Both the position numbers and the translations under genes were made by a program. The notes under the pieces were generated by a model. It had not been told where the DNA came from, searched no databases, and worked only from the letters and a program-made list of their open reading frames with translations. From the NCBI RefSeq assembly GCF_009730915.1, contig NC_052480.1:1736001-1800000 (forward strand): a stretch of 64,000 nt of DNA, in the 5' to 3' direction. This stretch comes from Dioscorea cayenensis subsp. rotundata (lineage: Eukaryota; Streptophyta; Magnoliopsida; Dioscoreales; Dioscoreaceae). The first letter of the stretch is position 1, and every line of letters begins with the position of its first letter. Below, piece after piece: positions 47,693 to 60,224 of the stretch.

Positions 47693-48711
47693 GTGTATAA
47701 ACATAAGCACATTTAATTAATCAATTAATCAATCTATTTATCCATGCACGTACCTTAATCTCTCCTGTTTTGATATTGTGAACAGTACCAACATCAATGA
47801 CTGCAGATTTACCAGTTGATATCTTATTGGTTAATGGCCCATTCTTTGGTCTGACAATCCCATACTTAGATAAATCTCCATACTTCAATCTTGCAAGTAT
47901 GACAAGAAGGACATCCACCAGCTTAACTGGCAAGTATTTCACAAGCACCATCCCTAAATATATCATCTCTTTGGTCATCACGTGGACCTGCATGCATGCA
48001 TGCATGCATGCGATACGTGTATTATATATATGCATAAACATCATAATTTAACTAATTCAATTAATGACTTTTTATCAATATATAAGAAAAGCACACCGGA
48101 CTACGTATGGAAATGGAAGTCATGGCTCCAAAGTTTGAGAGATCATAAGCAATCTCCATGCCAGAGTTACCACTCCCAACAACAAGAACTCTCTTCCCTT
48201 CAAAGCCGGCGCCGGACTTATACTCCGATGAGTGCATGACTTCTCCGGCGAAGCTCTCAAGCCCAGCAACCTCCGGGATGATACCCTCAGAGTTCTCTCC
48301 GGTGGCAACAACCAAGAAGTTGGACATGTGTTCATGCACCTCACCTGTGATCTTATTCCTGGTCATTATAACCCATTTGTGTGATCTCTCATTCATCACA
48401 CATCTTGCAGACTCCACCTCAGTGCAAAATACAGGATTAATCATGAAATGCTTTGCATAATGATCTAAGTATTGGATGAATTGATCCTTGGGAATGAAAG
48501 TAGGTGTGGTCTTTGAATGTGGCATCAATGGCAGTGAACAGAAATCTTTGGCAAGATGAAGCTTGAGTCTATCATATGCCTTCTTCTTCCAAAGAGAAGC
48601 AATGCAATCTTCTTTCTCAAATATGATGTTTGGTATGGAGAAGCTATTGAGACATGCCGCCACGGCGAGCCCTGCCGGACCGGCTCCGACGATCACCACC
48701 TCCTTCATCAT
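47280..48711 (-). CDS. YUC10/11-like: Flavin monooxygenase, YUCCA10/11 type (copy 3, inverted)
   Basis: Same predicted activity as copies 1 and 2. Four exons on the minus strand (48097–48711, 47754–47987, 47537–47659, 47280–47453) encode 381 residues. Motifs: [50 protein letters not shown]. Exon lengths equal those of copy 2 except the last. Against copy 2 the protein differs at about 4 of 205 residues in exon 1, 7 of 78 in exon 2 and 3 of 41 in exon 3. The first ~370 coding bases show no difference by eye. The gene is open and looks functional. Its upstream flank does not resemble that of copy 2, so promoters differ. Confidence 0.93.
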
Positions 48712-49870
48712 TTGTTTTCTATGAAAGAGAGTAAGCTTTCTTCATCTCATGTTTATTAATTGCATGGTTATGTTATATTAACATCTTGTTTTTTTAGTTA
48801 TTGATTTAGCAAGGTACTATAAATATATATTGGCTCAAGATAGTGTGTTGTTGTAACTGGTTAGGTTGCCATGTTTAGGTTTTGAAAGCACTGTGACATA
48901 ACAATGCCAGCTTTAATGCTCAAGAGATTGTTTGATGTTTTCCTAAAATTAGGGTTGTTTTATTAATTTGATGTATGAACATATTGAAGTTAGAGAAGTT
49001 CATGATGAAGTTGGAATAACTGCTTGGCCATCTCAATGTTTGGGTGTTACTTTAATTTGATATTAATTTTGATTTGAATATTATGTATTGATATGCATTT
49101 GTTTTGCATTTCATTGCTCTCAATGTGACATTGTGACCTTATGAATGCTTCACTTAAAAATTTTGATTTAATGGAACTATTTTGGTTATTTATAAATTAA
49201 AATTAAATCTTTCAATATATATATATTTAAAATACACCAATGGCCGCCTCAAAGAGTTGTCATAAAAATAAACATGTACAGTATGACACCAGTTATGATA
49301 ATTTAATGATCATTAAAGATTTATTAGCTGTCTAATACCCTGGGCAATGATGACATGTGCCAGAAATAATATATTAATGCTAAAAATGATATATCATGAA
49401 TCACAATTCAGCAACAATAATAAATCTATGTTCTTGGCAACTCTGCAGGAATAGAGCATATGGTATAATACTACAACACTAGAGATTCAGCCATGCATCA
49501 CTCATCAACCATTCAAATGACTTACCACTAGACCATACAGTGATTGTCCAGAATCCTTCAATATTAACTGATTAAATTAAAAAATTTTGCCGAATGATTA
49601 ATTTGACCTATATATCTACTACCAAAATAAATAAACAAGTAATATAATCACGGTATATATATAAATTTCCAAAACTAATAAACATGAATTTATAAATACA
49701 AAAAATATACTCCCATATATATATATATATATTAAAGTAACGAAACAATTAATGGTAACAATTATTGTAGACCCAACCGGAGTTGGTTCAACCAAATCAG
49801 TTCGCAGTTGGGTCCGAACCCAAAAATATAAGGCCAGAAACTTCGAACGATCCCAAGCCCGCGATGAGCC
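48712..49870. other. Spacer between YUCCA-like copy 3 and the TPR gene
   Basis: AT-rich divergent promoter region shared by the minus-strand YUCCA-like gene and the plus-strand TPR gene. An (AT)n tract lies near 49714–49733. No other gene recognised. Confidence 0.5.
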
Positions 49871-50705
49871 ATGAGCACCACGAACCTCCATCGTCCTCTC
49901 CTCTGTTCTTCTCTCTCCCCTCCCGGCCGCCCTTCCCGGCGCCGCCGGAGCCTCCTCCTCCTCCTCTCCTCCCCCTTCCTCCCTCTTCCAACCTCCCTCG
50001 CCGCCTCCCCTCCGCCGCCCTTCAACCCTGTCTCGGAGTCCGAGAAGAATGCCAGCGCCGAGCTCTCCCTCCGCGTCGCCGAGGCCGTCAGCCTCCTCGA
50101 CCTCGCCCGAGATTTCCAGGCTCACGGTGACTTCTCCCGAGCTCTTGATTCCTTCTCTCTGGTGCTCACTCACACTCAATCCCAATTCCTCTTCTTTTTT
50201 CTTTTGATGGAGTTTTCCAAGTTGCGATTTTTAGGGTTTGGATTTTCAATTTCGTCCTCTCTCTAGGTGATAAAAGATTACAAGGACTTGGCTTTTACGG
50301 AGTACGCTAGAGTTGGAAGGGCTTTAGCGTTGTATGAAGTCGGTGATCGAGATGAAGCCATTGCTGAGATGGAGGATGTTTCCATATCTCTGAAGGGCTA
50401 TCCAGGTATAGCTTTCTATCTGTTGAATTTGAATTTGTGTAGAGTGGCATGGCATCAAGTAAAATCTCTGTTTGTTTGAATTGGTTCATGTTATTGTTGT
50501 TGTTGTTGTTGTTCCTGCAGAGATTCATGCAGCTCTTGCTGCTGCATTGTATGCTGACAAGCATTCACCATTGCTTGCTGAAAACCAGTTCACAATTGCC
50601 ACTCTTTTGGATCCTCATTACACTGACATCTCATATGTGAGAGAGACCAGGCACTGGCCTCCCAGCTTGGTTAGTTCATTGCAACACTTCATCACACTCA
50701 CATAA
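49871..50705 (+). CDS. TPR-like chloroplast (probably thylakoid lumen) protein
   Basis: Function unknown; plant proteins of this type are annotated as tetratricopeptide-like. Three exons (49871–50161, 50267–50405, 50521–50705) encode 204 residues. The N-terminus is a transit peptide in which RRRR is followed by the hydrophobic run SLLLLLSSPFLPLPTSLAAS, the pattern of a twin-arginine lumen signal with a likely cut near SLAAS. The mature part is helical: ELSLRVAEAVSLLDLARDFQ, then a TPR-like pair (FTEYARVGRALALYEVGDRD and EIHAALAAALYADK) and a C-terminal block with FTIATLLDPHYTD and HWPPSL. The first exon is GC-rich, unlike its AT-rich surroundings, as in many monocot genes. The ATG at 49871 is the first in good context and matches the targeting signal. 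Confidence 0.8.
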
Positions 50706-52282
50706 GCCCTTTTTGTCTTCAGTTCTGTATCTCTACTCTTCTTGTTCATACTCCTGCTGCATTTCTTATGCATAAAAATTTCTGTCATGTATCTCACTGT
50801 GGAGATCTTCAATACAAATGTTTATAGTCATGTGTATATATATATACATGCATAATATAAACAGTTTGCTCCTTCTGCCTGGAGTGTTTGGAAATTGCTG
50901 CCTTTTATCCTTCTCTTTTATTGGTAGCTTTATGTGTGGATGGAGTAATATATGACATCAATAAATGAAGCAACCATTGCTTGGAAGAGCTTATAAACTT
51001 TAGTTGATCTTGTTCAATGCCAACCAGACTCTCCTCTATTCTGTTTCTTGCTCATGTGTTTACAACAAGTTGATTTGTGCTGTCTGGGAATGATTTTGTT
51101 TATAGCTATCAAGCAATTGGCACAACTTCTGATGTATCCACTCCTAGCTATTGGAGGTATGTCCTTGATCATGTTGCTTGATGTCTGTTTCTACTATGCA
51201 TTCAGTGGCAGATAGTAAATAATTACATTGTGTTTATGCTCTGTGCTCTGTTTTTCCATTGTATCCATGCTCTTGCTTACAAGGAAATAAACTATGCATT
51301 GTGTAGATGCTCATGCATGTGATATGAACCAATTGTTATTAGTAAGTACCTTAGTCTCTAACAGATCACCGCATCTCTTGGTGCATCCATCCTTGTTGGT
51401 GGTATGATGTTATTATGTTTGGAGTTTATATGCAGTGTATCTGTACCCCAAGTTGAAGGCTTGAAGCCATATATCAGCAGTATCTTGTTTATTAAATCCA
51501 ACTACTTAGACTCTTTACATTAAAGCAATGTTATTAGGCAGTGTATTTGCAGTCCAGTGATTGACCCATGTGATATCATCTATATCACATGGTTGTCATT
51601 CTTGCTCAAATTTCTTATGATGACTTTAAATAATAGCTCTAATGCTAATAAGTCAAACAACATGAATTGAAAAATCAAGAGATAATTTTTATGATATCTT
51701 ATATTTATTGACGAAAGACATGGGGGCTCAAAATCAAGCGCATGAACTCGAATTACAAAACTTTGATTACAATCATATTTTTATATTCCCAAAACCTGTT
51801 TGAATTTTTACAGAAAAAAGTTATAAAATGGTTTGTTTAATAATATCCATATATAAGTTAGCTAAAATTTTTTATTTGATTTTAAAATTAAATTATAATA
51901 TTTTAAGTGTATACAAATTACCCACTTTATAAGCAAAAATTATTTTTACATGGGGGTGTGTAAGTATTGCCAATCACCATAATAAAAATATAAACTTTGT
52001 AATTATTATAATAAATTTCAAGGGGGAATTTTTAAAATGAAATAAAAAAAAAAAACATATCTGAAGACTGAAAAGATTAGAAAAAGCGCGTTGCCAGATG
52101 ATGCATCATCGTTTCCTATCTCCAGCTCCAACGGCGAGAAGCAAAACGAAAAAAAAATCCTTCTTTTACGCGTTTGCCAGGCTCTCACAGGGATCCAGAT
52201 TGGGTTCCGGCCGCCGTCATCCGCCGCCGCCTGGTACTGACTTTCTTTGGCCGCTGCTGTCGCCGATGAGGAGGTCCAACTG
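50706..52282. other. TPR gene 3' region and spacer before the PP2C gene
   Basis: Probable 3' UTR followed by sequence without a recognised gene. GC rises from about 52090, which is the probable promoter/leader of the PP2C gene; a short frame starting at 52098 there ends before the PP2C ATG and is treated as leader. Confidence 0.5.
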
Positions 52283-55200
52283 ATGATGCTGAAACCGGAT
52301 CCTGACGCGCTCTTCAGTGGTGGAGGAATCAGGTCTTCTTTCTTTTGCCTTCCCTGATCTCTTGTTCTTTGATTTCTTGTAATCCTCTGCTATCTGTTCT
52401 AGCTCAATCTTTATTTGAATTTCGTAGGAGTTTGATGTTTTTGTTTTAGATGAGGAATTTGTGGATTAGCGCCTTGGAATGAATTATTCTGATGTTGAAA
52501 TCGATGTTTGATATGTAAAAGACTGAATGGATTTTGAGAAATGGAATAATTGCGGTGGAAGATGGAAGGAATCAAACTGTGGTTTATTTTTCGCTGTGAA
52601 ATTTGATCTCCACAGTATGTGAACCTTTGTAGCACATTGGAAATGGGGTGCTTTTCATGCAAAAGCTTGAACTTTTTGACAAGATGAGTAGGAAAATTGA
52701 ATGTTAATGGGCTCAAGAGATGGAAGAGAGAGTGGCAGTGGAGGTTTTTCTGAGTTAGGGATCAGTTTATTGCTGTTATAACCTCCCGAATATTTGCGAG
52801 GGCTTGAGCTTATATCTGATTATTGTGTGTTTGCTTGGAAAATGTATGGAGTTGATATTGTGTGCACTGTTTTTTTTTTAATCTTTTTTGGGTCTATGGA
52901 GGTTTACCAAGTTTGGGTTAAGTTTACTGCAGTAATAATCCTCTTTGTATTGTTGTGTTGCAAAGGCTGGAGCTTATGCCCGATTTTTGTGTGTTTGCTT
53001 GGAAAAATATATGAATTCAATATGGTCTAAGTTGTGTTTTTGGTTTTATAGCTTCCTTGCTGGAAATAAAACCGGAAGATTCAGCTATGGATATTCCTCC
53101 TTCAAGGGTAAAAGATCATCAATGGAGGATTTCTATGAAACAAGGATATCTGAAGTTGATGGTCAGATGGTTGCATTTTTTGGTGTTTTTGATGGTATGC
53201 TCATTTTCCTTCGACTTATTTTTGCTACATTAGCTTGCCCTGCTTTGTTTCTCTACTGTACTTGTATTGTATAATGGGTTCTCTACTGTATTTGTATAAT
53301 GGGATTATAAGTTGAGTAGTATTTCCATGTTGAGACCTATAATGTTCTGAGAATTACTTTGCAGTTTTTATTTAATTTTGAGTCCATATATTATGGCAGT
53401 GGTATGTGGATTCTAGGTACCTTTTCTTTATAATCTTTTATGATCTTCTGTCTACATAATATGTAGGCCATGGAGGTTCTCAAGTGGCAGAATATCTTAA
53501 AAGTAACCTTTTCAAAAATGTGAGCAATCATCCAGATTTTGTTAAAGACACAAAGTCAGCTATCGGTATGTTGTTTTTGTATTTGAGTCCTGTTTCTAGT
53601 TTCCTATCTGTTTTTGTAGGTTTGTTTTTTTTGTTTTTTTTTAATGTTATCTAAGTTTTCTACCTTTTTTGGTTTCAGTTGAAGTGTTTAAACAGACAGA
53701 TATTGATTATCTCAATGAAGACAAAGGGCAGCTTAAAGATGCTGGTTCTACAGCATCAACAGTTGTTTTGTTAGGCAATCGCCTTTATGTCGCAAATGTC
53801 GGGGATTCCAGAGTTGTTGCTTGTAGGTCTGGTTCAGGTTAGCCATTCTCCTTCACATACCCTGAGAAATAACTTGTGGCTGTCGTTATGGTAATAAATG
53901 TAGAATGAATACTTCTCTTTGTTAGATAGGAACCTCATCTTAAGCTTATAGGATGAGAGACCTAGGCTTACATATTTAGATCAATATTTACCAAATTAAT
54001 CGATGTGGGACTATTGGTTAGTCTAATACTCTCTGTCTTTTCTTAAATAAATAGCTCATATGATGTTTGAATTTTGCAGTATTCAATATTAGATTTCAGT
54101 TTGCAAAATGGCAATCTTGAGATATTGACTTCTGCTTGCCCTAGGAATTGATTTCTTAGATTGGGCAGATATGTTGTAGGGCCATAAGTAAAATTTTCAG
54201 TATTTTTATCCAGAATATCTGAAGCAAGATATCCTTTTTTTCATCATTCCAGTTTCCAGCTTAACATGGAAATATATTTCCAACTTCATTTTCTATTCCC
54301 AGAGTGTTAAAGTTATTACAGATGAAAGGTTCACAATAAAAGCTGTGAGCTGATTCCTGTCCTGAAATTTGTTTAAAATGTTTTTCTTATTTTGTTTCAG
54401 CTTTGCTACATTTGTTTTGATTTACAATCTCCCTATATCTCTTCTCTTGGTTGTTTGATGCTTATTGTTCTATACTGCAGCAATTCCATTATCTAATGAC
54501 CACAAACCTGATAGATCGGATGAACGTGAAAGAATTGAAAATGCTGGTGGATTTGTAATTTGGGCTGGTAAAGCATGCAATATTTTTGACAATTTTGTAT
54601 AATCTGCACTTTCTCTGTGTATCTCAAATTCTAATTAACGTCTGAAGGGACTTGGCGTGTTGGTGGTGTTCTTGCGGTTTCTCGCGCATTTGGAGATAAG
54701 ATGCTTAAGCCATATGTTGTTGCTGAACCAGAAATTCAGGTCAGTGTGCATTTGATTTTTGTTTTTAAATATTAAGACTGAAGTCCTTGGAGTGTGTTGA
54801 AATTTTATTAAATTAGCCGTTGAGATTCAGATTTAATTGAGGGATGTGTGCTGCAATATTAAATATTAATATCTTTCACTACTATATCTACTTTACATCA
54901 TCAAGTGTAATTGTCTATCATGAACCAGTAGGTTTGTAAAGGTCCATGCCCTTGTAACCCAGAGACCGAGGAAGCACTTGACGCAATATCGTGTGAATTA
55001 TTTTCTTTGGATCATCATATTGCTAAAGCAGTGTTCTAACATACTCCTTTTCCCTTCAGGAGGAGGAGATTGAAGGTGTTGAATTTTTTATCATTGCCAG
55101 TGACGGACTTTGGAATGTTGTCTCTAATAAGGTAATATATTAGTGTTTTGCCCTATCATACTTGTGGTATTCTAAAATGGTATTTTGGATTAACTTCATT

Positions 55201-55450
55201 CATTGCCAAAGTAATATCTTGTGTGATTGAAAGGATAAGAATTAGTATTTTCTCTATTAAAAATTATCTACTCTAGAATTTGAAGACTTGAAACAACATT
55301 AACATTTCGTTTGTTCAATAGGAAGCTGTGGAGATGGTTCGGGCAATATCCGATGCCGAGACAGCTTCCAGAAATCTTATACAAGAGGCTTACAACAGAG
55401 GAAGCAGTGATAATATTACATGCATTGTGGTTCGCTTCAACAATCCATGA
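52283..55450 (+). CDS. Protein phosphatase 2C, clade of Arabidopsis At1g43900 (PP2C 11)
   Basis: A metal-dependent Ser/Thr phosphatase. Eight exons (52283–52332, 53052–53194, 53467–53565, 53679–53837, 54481–54567, 54648–54739, 55060–55131, 55322–55450) encode 276 residues. The protein is almost all catalytic domain: [20 protein letters not shown], metal site FGVFDGHGG (about 60–68), [69 protein letters not shown] and [12 protein letters not shown]. The start at [15 protein letters not shown] is the first ATG in frame after a TGA; relatives have a slightly longer variable N-terminus. Close relatives suggest a general signalling role; the substrate cannot be read from sequence. Confidence 0.93.
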
Positions 55451-56182
55451 CTTATTAACCTCTGCTTGAGCCGATCCTCTGAATTACAGCAAGGTCCGTA
55501 GGGGCAAAAGGGACCAACTGCACAAGTTTTTCTCTTCTTGATCAGGCAGGAAAGACTCGGCCTCGCAAAGAATTCTCGAGTAACAAGTTTCGCTCTTTTA
55601 ACGATGAACGTATTCTCACTACCTAGAGTACTCATGCATTTTGTATGGCCTCTGCCCCATTAATTGGTGTTGTCTAGAATGTGCAGTAGCATCAGATCTT
55701 CAGGTTTTAAGTTCTGTATCAACTGGAGTTACAGTGCTGCAGTATCTTGCAATTGTTGCCATAATTGTTGTTTATGATAGAGCAAAGTCTTTCATAATTT
55801 ATTTTGTCCTAATCTTATAATGGTGATCTGTTCATTCCTTCATGCATGATTTAGCCATGTTATCATCTTCAGGGAATTAATTCTTAAAAAATAATAATAA
55901 TAATAATAAAACAATTTACAGCATCTCTGGGAGATACTGTTACATTTATTCTCTCAAGTCTCAAACATAAAATAAATAAATAAATAAGCATCAGAAAAGC
56001 TAGTTTTTAATTTAGAATTTCATATATATATTTGTGGTTGTTGATGATGAAAATCATTCATTCCAACTTTTTTCTGCACAAAAATCAGTGACCATCCTAT
56101 GTACTTTTCATATTGATGATATCTAAACAAGATTCACAAACACAAAACACAGTATATATTCAGTATTTTCACTTCAAAACAA
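55451..56182. other. Convergent 3' regions of PP2C and U-box genes
   Basis: Probable 3' UTRs of both neighbours, with (AAT)n near 55890–55908 and (AAAT)n near 55968–55986. Nothing else seen. Confidence 0.5.
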
Positions 56183-57388
56183 CTACATTGCATTATAGAA
56201 ATTACAAACCCCTGGATCTTCAGCCCACACACTCCTCAGCAACTTCAACAAAGCTCTAGCCTTTGCCTTAGCCTTAACACCACACTGGCTTTGCAGCAGC
56301 AACAGCAATTGCTTCAACACTCCGGCATTCACCGCTTCTGCTCGCACACCCATTGTCTCACAACACATGATCAGCAGCGCTCCAACCGCGTGCTCGCTCG
56401 CCTCATGATCAGAATTCACCACAAAAACCATCTTCACCAATACCCTGACCGCATTCACGTTCATCAACAATGACTTCCTTCCGGCATCCACTACTAACAA
56501 AGCCTCAATACTAGCCAATGCTTGTGAGGCATTTCGTTGAACGCTGCATGATAAATATGAAAAAAGCCCGTCGATCGCTCCTTCTTCTACTAAATTGCTA
56601 CGGTTGGCTTCTAACATACATATACCGTATACGGCTCTCACCGCAGCCTCCATTGCCCAGATACCAGTACTTGAACACAGAAGGGAAACCAACACTTGCA
56701 AAACCTTTTGTGATTGTCCCATGGCTAGACACACTTGTCTGGTCACTGGACTTGAAGCTATTGTCTCTATAAGAGTACACAAACAAGTCTTGATCTTCAC
56801 ATTGCCTTGATCCAACATAATTCCCAATGAAGCCAAACAAGACTCATTCTTGAGTATGTTCAAGAACTCTGAATGCTTTTCAGGTGATAAACTCAAGATA
56901 CAATCAAGAGCTACTTCAATGAACAACTCTGGATATGTAGTAGTAGTTGTTGTTGTTAATTGAGGTGTTTGAAACAAGAAGTCTAGTAACAATGGAAAGA
57001 AGCCTAATTGAATGAGAGAAGCTTGTCCATTGTCAGACTCCATTGACAAGATCCTCACTTTCTTGAGAGCCTCAAGCTTTGTCTCAATGCTGGTTTCTGC
57101 AGATTGAATGTTCAGTTTCAATGCAGCCAATGAGTTGATGAAGTTGATGGGTTTTGATTTTGTTTCATGACCGGTGAGGAGCCACCGGTCGATGAGATGC
57201 CGGAGAGTGTGGTTGGGCACAAGAGAGGTGTCATTCAGCCTCTGCATTGTCACCGGGCAAGTGTAGTGGCCTTCGGCGAGCCACCGCTCAATGCTCGGCC
57301 GATCATATGTTTGCCCAGTGCTCAAAGTCACAGGGTCTGTGAACAAGTCTAGACTAATTGGACATCTGAAGAACCAAGGAATGCTCAT
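56183..57388 (-). CDS. U-box/ARM-repeat E3 ubiquitin ligase (PUB class, intronless)
   Basis: Intronless gene of 401 residues. The U-box (about 5–78) reads FRCPISLDLFTDPVTLSTGQ, TYDRPSIERWLAEGHYTCPV and PNHTLRHLIDRWLLTG, which recruits an E2 enzyme. The remainder is an armadillo-like helical array (for example FIEVALDCILSLSP, AMEAAVRAVYGICMLEANRS and SEHAVGALLIMCCETMGVRA) that binds substrate. Size and layout match the plant PUB20–PUB31 single-exon group of about 400–450 residues, many of which respond to stress or pathogens. The exact orthologue is not clear from memory. MSIPWFF at the start is normal for the group. It converges with the PP2C gene. Confidence 0.93.
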   Translation of the reverse strand: MSIPWFFRCPISLDLFTDPVTLSTGQTYDRPSIERWLAEGHYTCPVTMQRLNDTSLVPNHTLRHLIDRWLLTGHETKSKPINFINSLAALKLNIQSAETSIETKLEALKKVRILSMESDNGQASLIQLGFFPLLLDFLFQTPQLTTTTTTTYPELFIEVALDCILSLSPEKHSEFLNILKNESCLASLGIMLDQGNVKIKTCLCTLIETIASSPVTRQVCLAMGQSQKVLQVLVSLLCSSTGIWAMEAAVRAVYGICMLEANRSNLVEEGAIDGLFSYLSCSVQRNASQALASIEALLVVDAGRKSLLMNVNAVRVLVKMVFVVNSDHEASEHAVGALLIMCCETMGVRAEAVNAGVLKQLLLLLQSQCGVKAKAKARALLKLLRSVWAEDPGVCNFYNAM

Positions 57389-60224
57389 TTAACTCTTTCT
57401 CAATCTAACAACATTCAAACATGAATTCTCATGAGTATTTAAAATGCAGTATGTACTGAAGACTAATGATGCACACAAAGATATTGAAAAGGAAAACAAT
57501 GATTCAGTGGATGAAAGAAGTGAATAGTACCATAACAATGCATGCCAATGAAGTGTTGTTTTCAGCAAAAGAAATGTACCTAATTGGTCTAATATTTGTC
57601 AGAAATCAACAGAAATCATTTAAAGATCTCACTCTTTTTTTTCTGCTGATGATAATGAAACTTCAAAACAAGTGCAAGAAACCATGAAATTGCTGCATGA
57701 TGTTAGTGGAGAAGAATAAGAAGAAGAGCAGAAGAAAACAAACAAAAAAGATGAGCTTTTTGATTTGTCCTTGTGCTTTTGAGAACCATTTGAATAACTG
57801 TTGATATAATTGGGCATACAAATCATCAGTTTTGATAGTCCTCAGTCTATTTTTTTGGCAGTCAAACTTATCAATCTTAAGACTGTTTCTCAAAGGAAAT
57901 TTGGTAGTAATATTTGGATGTTTGAATGAGAAAGGCCAAATATACCGAATATATTGAATACTTTTTGGTGACTTTTTGATGGAACTTTGAGCCATTAAAC
58001 TTTGGTTTAGAAAGTCTATTATTGGCTTAATAAATTTAGATTAGGCCGGTTGGTTAAGTTATGTTTAGTGGATTATGATTGCTAAAAATGTTAGTATATG
58101 TATCATATCATGGATAGCCATTATATTAATTTGTTTAGCCTTTTTGAAAATGTTTGTATTTATTCATTTCATGGACTAAGTTGCATCTTTTTTTTTAAAA
58201 AAAAAAATTTAAATTTCACATCGACTGAACTAACTGAATAAAATATTCATATATGTCATATTATTATATATTAAATGGCATCCAAAGTCACTTAAAAAAA
58301 TAACTATTAAGTTCTTATTCATATATATATATATATATATTATTTTATCAAATTTTATCAAGTGAACTTCTATTTGTTTAAGCTTAATTTACCTACTCTA
58401 ATATAAAATTTTGGTGTAAATTTTTTTTTAATTAAACAAGTTTGAACAAATTAAAACATTGATTATAATTATATGATTCAACTGATATAACACTAATAAC
58501 ATCCATAAATGACATTAGAGCAATGATTTTCTATCATCACAATGTATTTTTATTCAATGGTCTAAGTCATTGTGATTAATTATCATGAATAAACAATAAT
58601 TAAATCCCAACCATTCAGATGAGTATTACTAATGTAATCAAATCCACAAAAAAACAAGCTCAATTATTCAAATCACAACTAGTCTTCAAAACTACACCAC
58701 TAAAACTATAATTGAGTAAGAAATTTCATAGAAATCTTAAAAATGTGATGTCTTTGAATTCAAATGGCAGACAAGATAGTGTTCAAAAGGGCCTATATAG
58801 TTTTATGACAACTCTTTCATAATGTTAGTGTTCATTATTGCGCCTCCTTCCTTCAAAACCAATGGGTCCATTTCAATTTCACACAATTACATGCTAATGT
58901 TCTCTCCTTCAACTTGCATGAGACTTCATTTATTTTCGGTCAAAATCATCACATATTTTATAAAAATATGAAGTTTCTAAATTTATTTATTTTTTTGAAG
59001 AAAAATATTTTTATAAATGTGCAAATAATCTTATTGAAAAATAAAATAAAAATAAAATTGTATGCAATACTCCATAGTGATTTGTCAATATTTAGAAGAC
59101 ACATACCTAGACAAAAATCAATGCAAGTTGGCACATAGATTGGATTTGATAGCATTCAAGTCGTTCACTTTCTTACAAAGTGGTGGTCCTTTATTTATTA
59201 TATTTTATTGGAAAGAAAGTGGTAAACTCTTTGAATGGAGAATTTTTGGAAAGTGTAGTATAGATTAGTCTTTGAAAACTATTTATTTACATTTTTTGTG
59301 AGTGTTTGGATTAAATGTGTATAAATGAAAAAATGAAAGATATGTTTACTTGACAACAACTTTGTTTCCATCTTTTTCTAAATGTAATTGAGATCATATA
59401 GGTAATTACACATTTATTAAAAGATTGATTTGATCTCTCTTTGTAAGACTTCATTGTTTTTGGTTTTTGATTGGGTTTTTCCACTTTCTTAGTTTTTTGA
59501 TCAAACAAGCATTCTTGTAGACTCGTGTTTTTGAAGAAAAGTAAGAAAATGAAACTTAGGAAATTTTTTTAATTGAATATGATAGAGACTCAAGTTGAAC
59601 TAGAGATAATTTATGTTTATCAAGTTACATATTAGACAATGATATGCTATGAATCACCTTAGTTTCGTATATTAGAAATATTGTTTGACGGACAAAAAAC
59701 GTCACAATTTTTTTTTTTAAATAGTATTAAGATCAGTCAAATTTATTGTTTTATGGTGTAACTGTGAGCTTAAAATCACCAAAAATATAAATTTAATTAT
59801 AAAATAAAGTCATAGAATATAACACCAGAAGATTCACCTATTATAAATATATAAAATAATAATTCAATTCACCTAAAACTCAATCGAAAAGAATTTAATA
59901 ACTCCAAAAGTGATGCAGGTACATATGAGATAATATTATAAAATAAATGATTTGTCTTAGCATGATAAAGCAAACATAAACGCAAAATTTCACATGATAT
60001 ATGTATAATAATAATCTAATATTAAGATAAAATAAAAATCAAAAACAACTATTTAAGTTGGATTTACCATAAAACCACATTTAAGTTGAAAGTTATTATT
60101 TTTTTAAAAAAAGTCAAATCATGAACATCAATTATATACTATAAAAGTGGAGACATTTACCATAAAAAAACCAAGAAACTTTTAGTTGGTCCAACAGTGT
60201 GATGGGCTTGTTAAAAATCCAAGG
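57389..60224. other. Spacer between the U-box gene and SAL1
   Basis: U-box gene leader and promoter (to about 58.0 kb), then AT-rich spacer. An (AT)n tract lies near 58322–58340. No further gene, RNA or repeat family recognised. Confidence 0.5.

Noticed and set aside
49783-50130. Overlapping Pro- and Arg-rich frames on both strands around the TPR first exon
   Set aside because: They are shadows of the GC-rich first exon and lack its targeting signal and downstream splicing.
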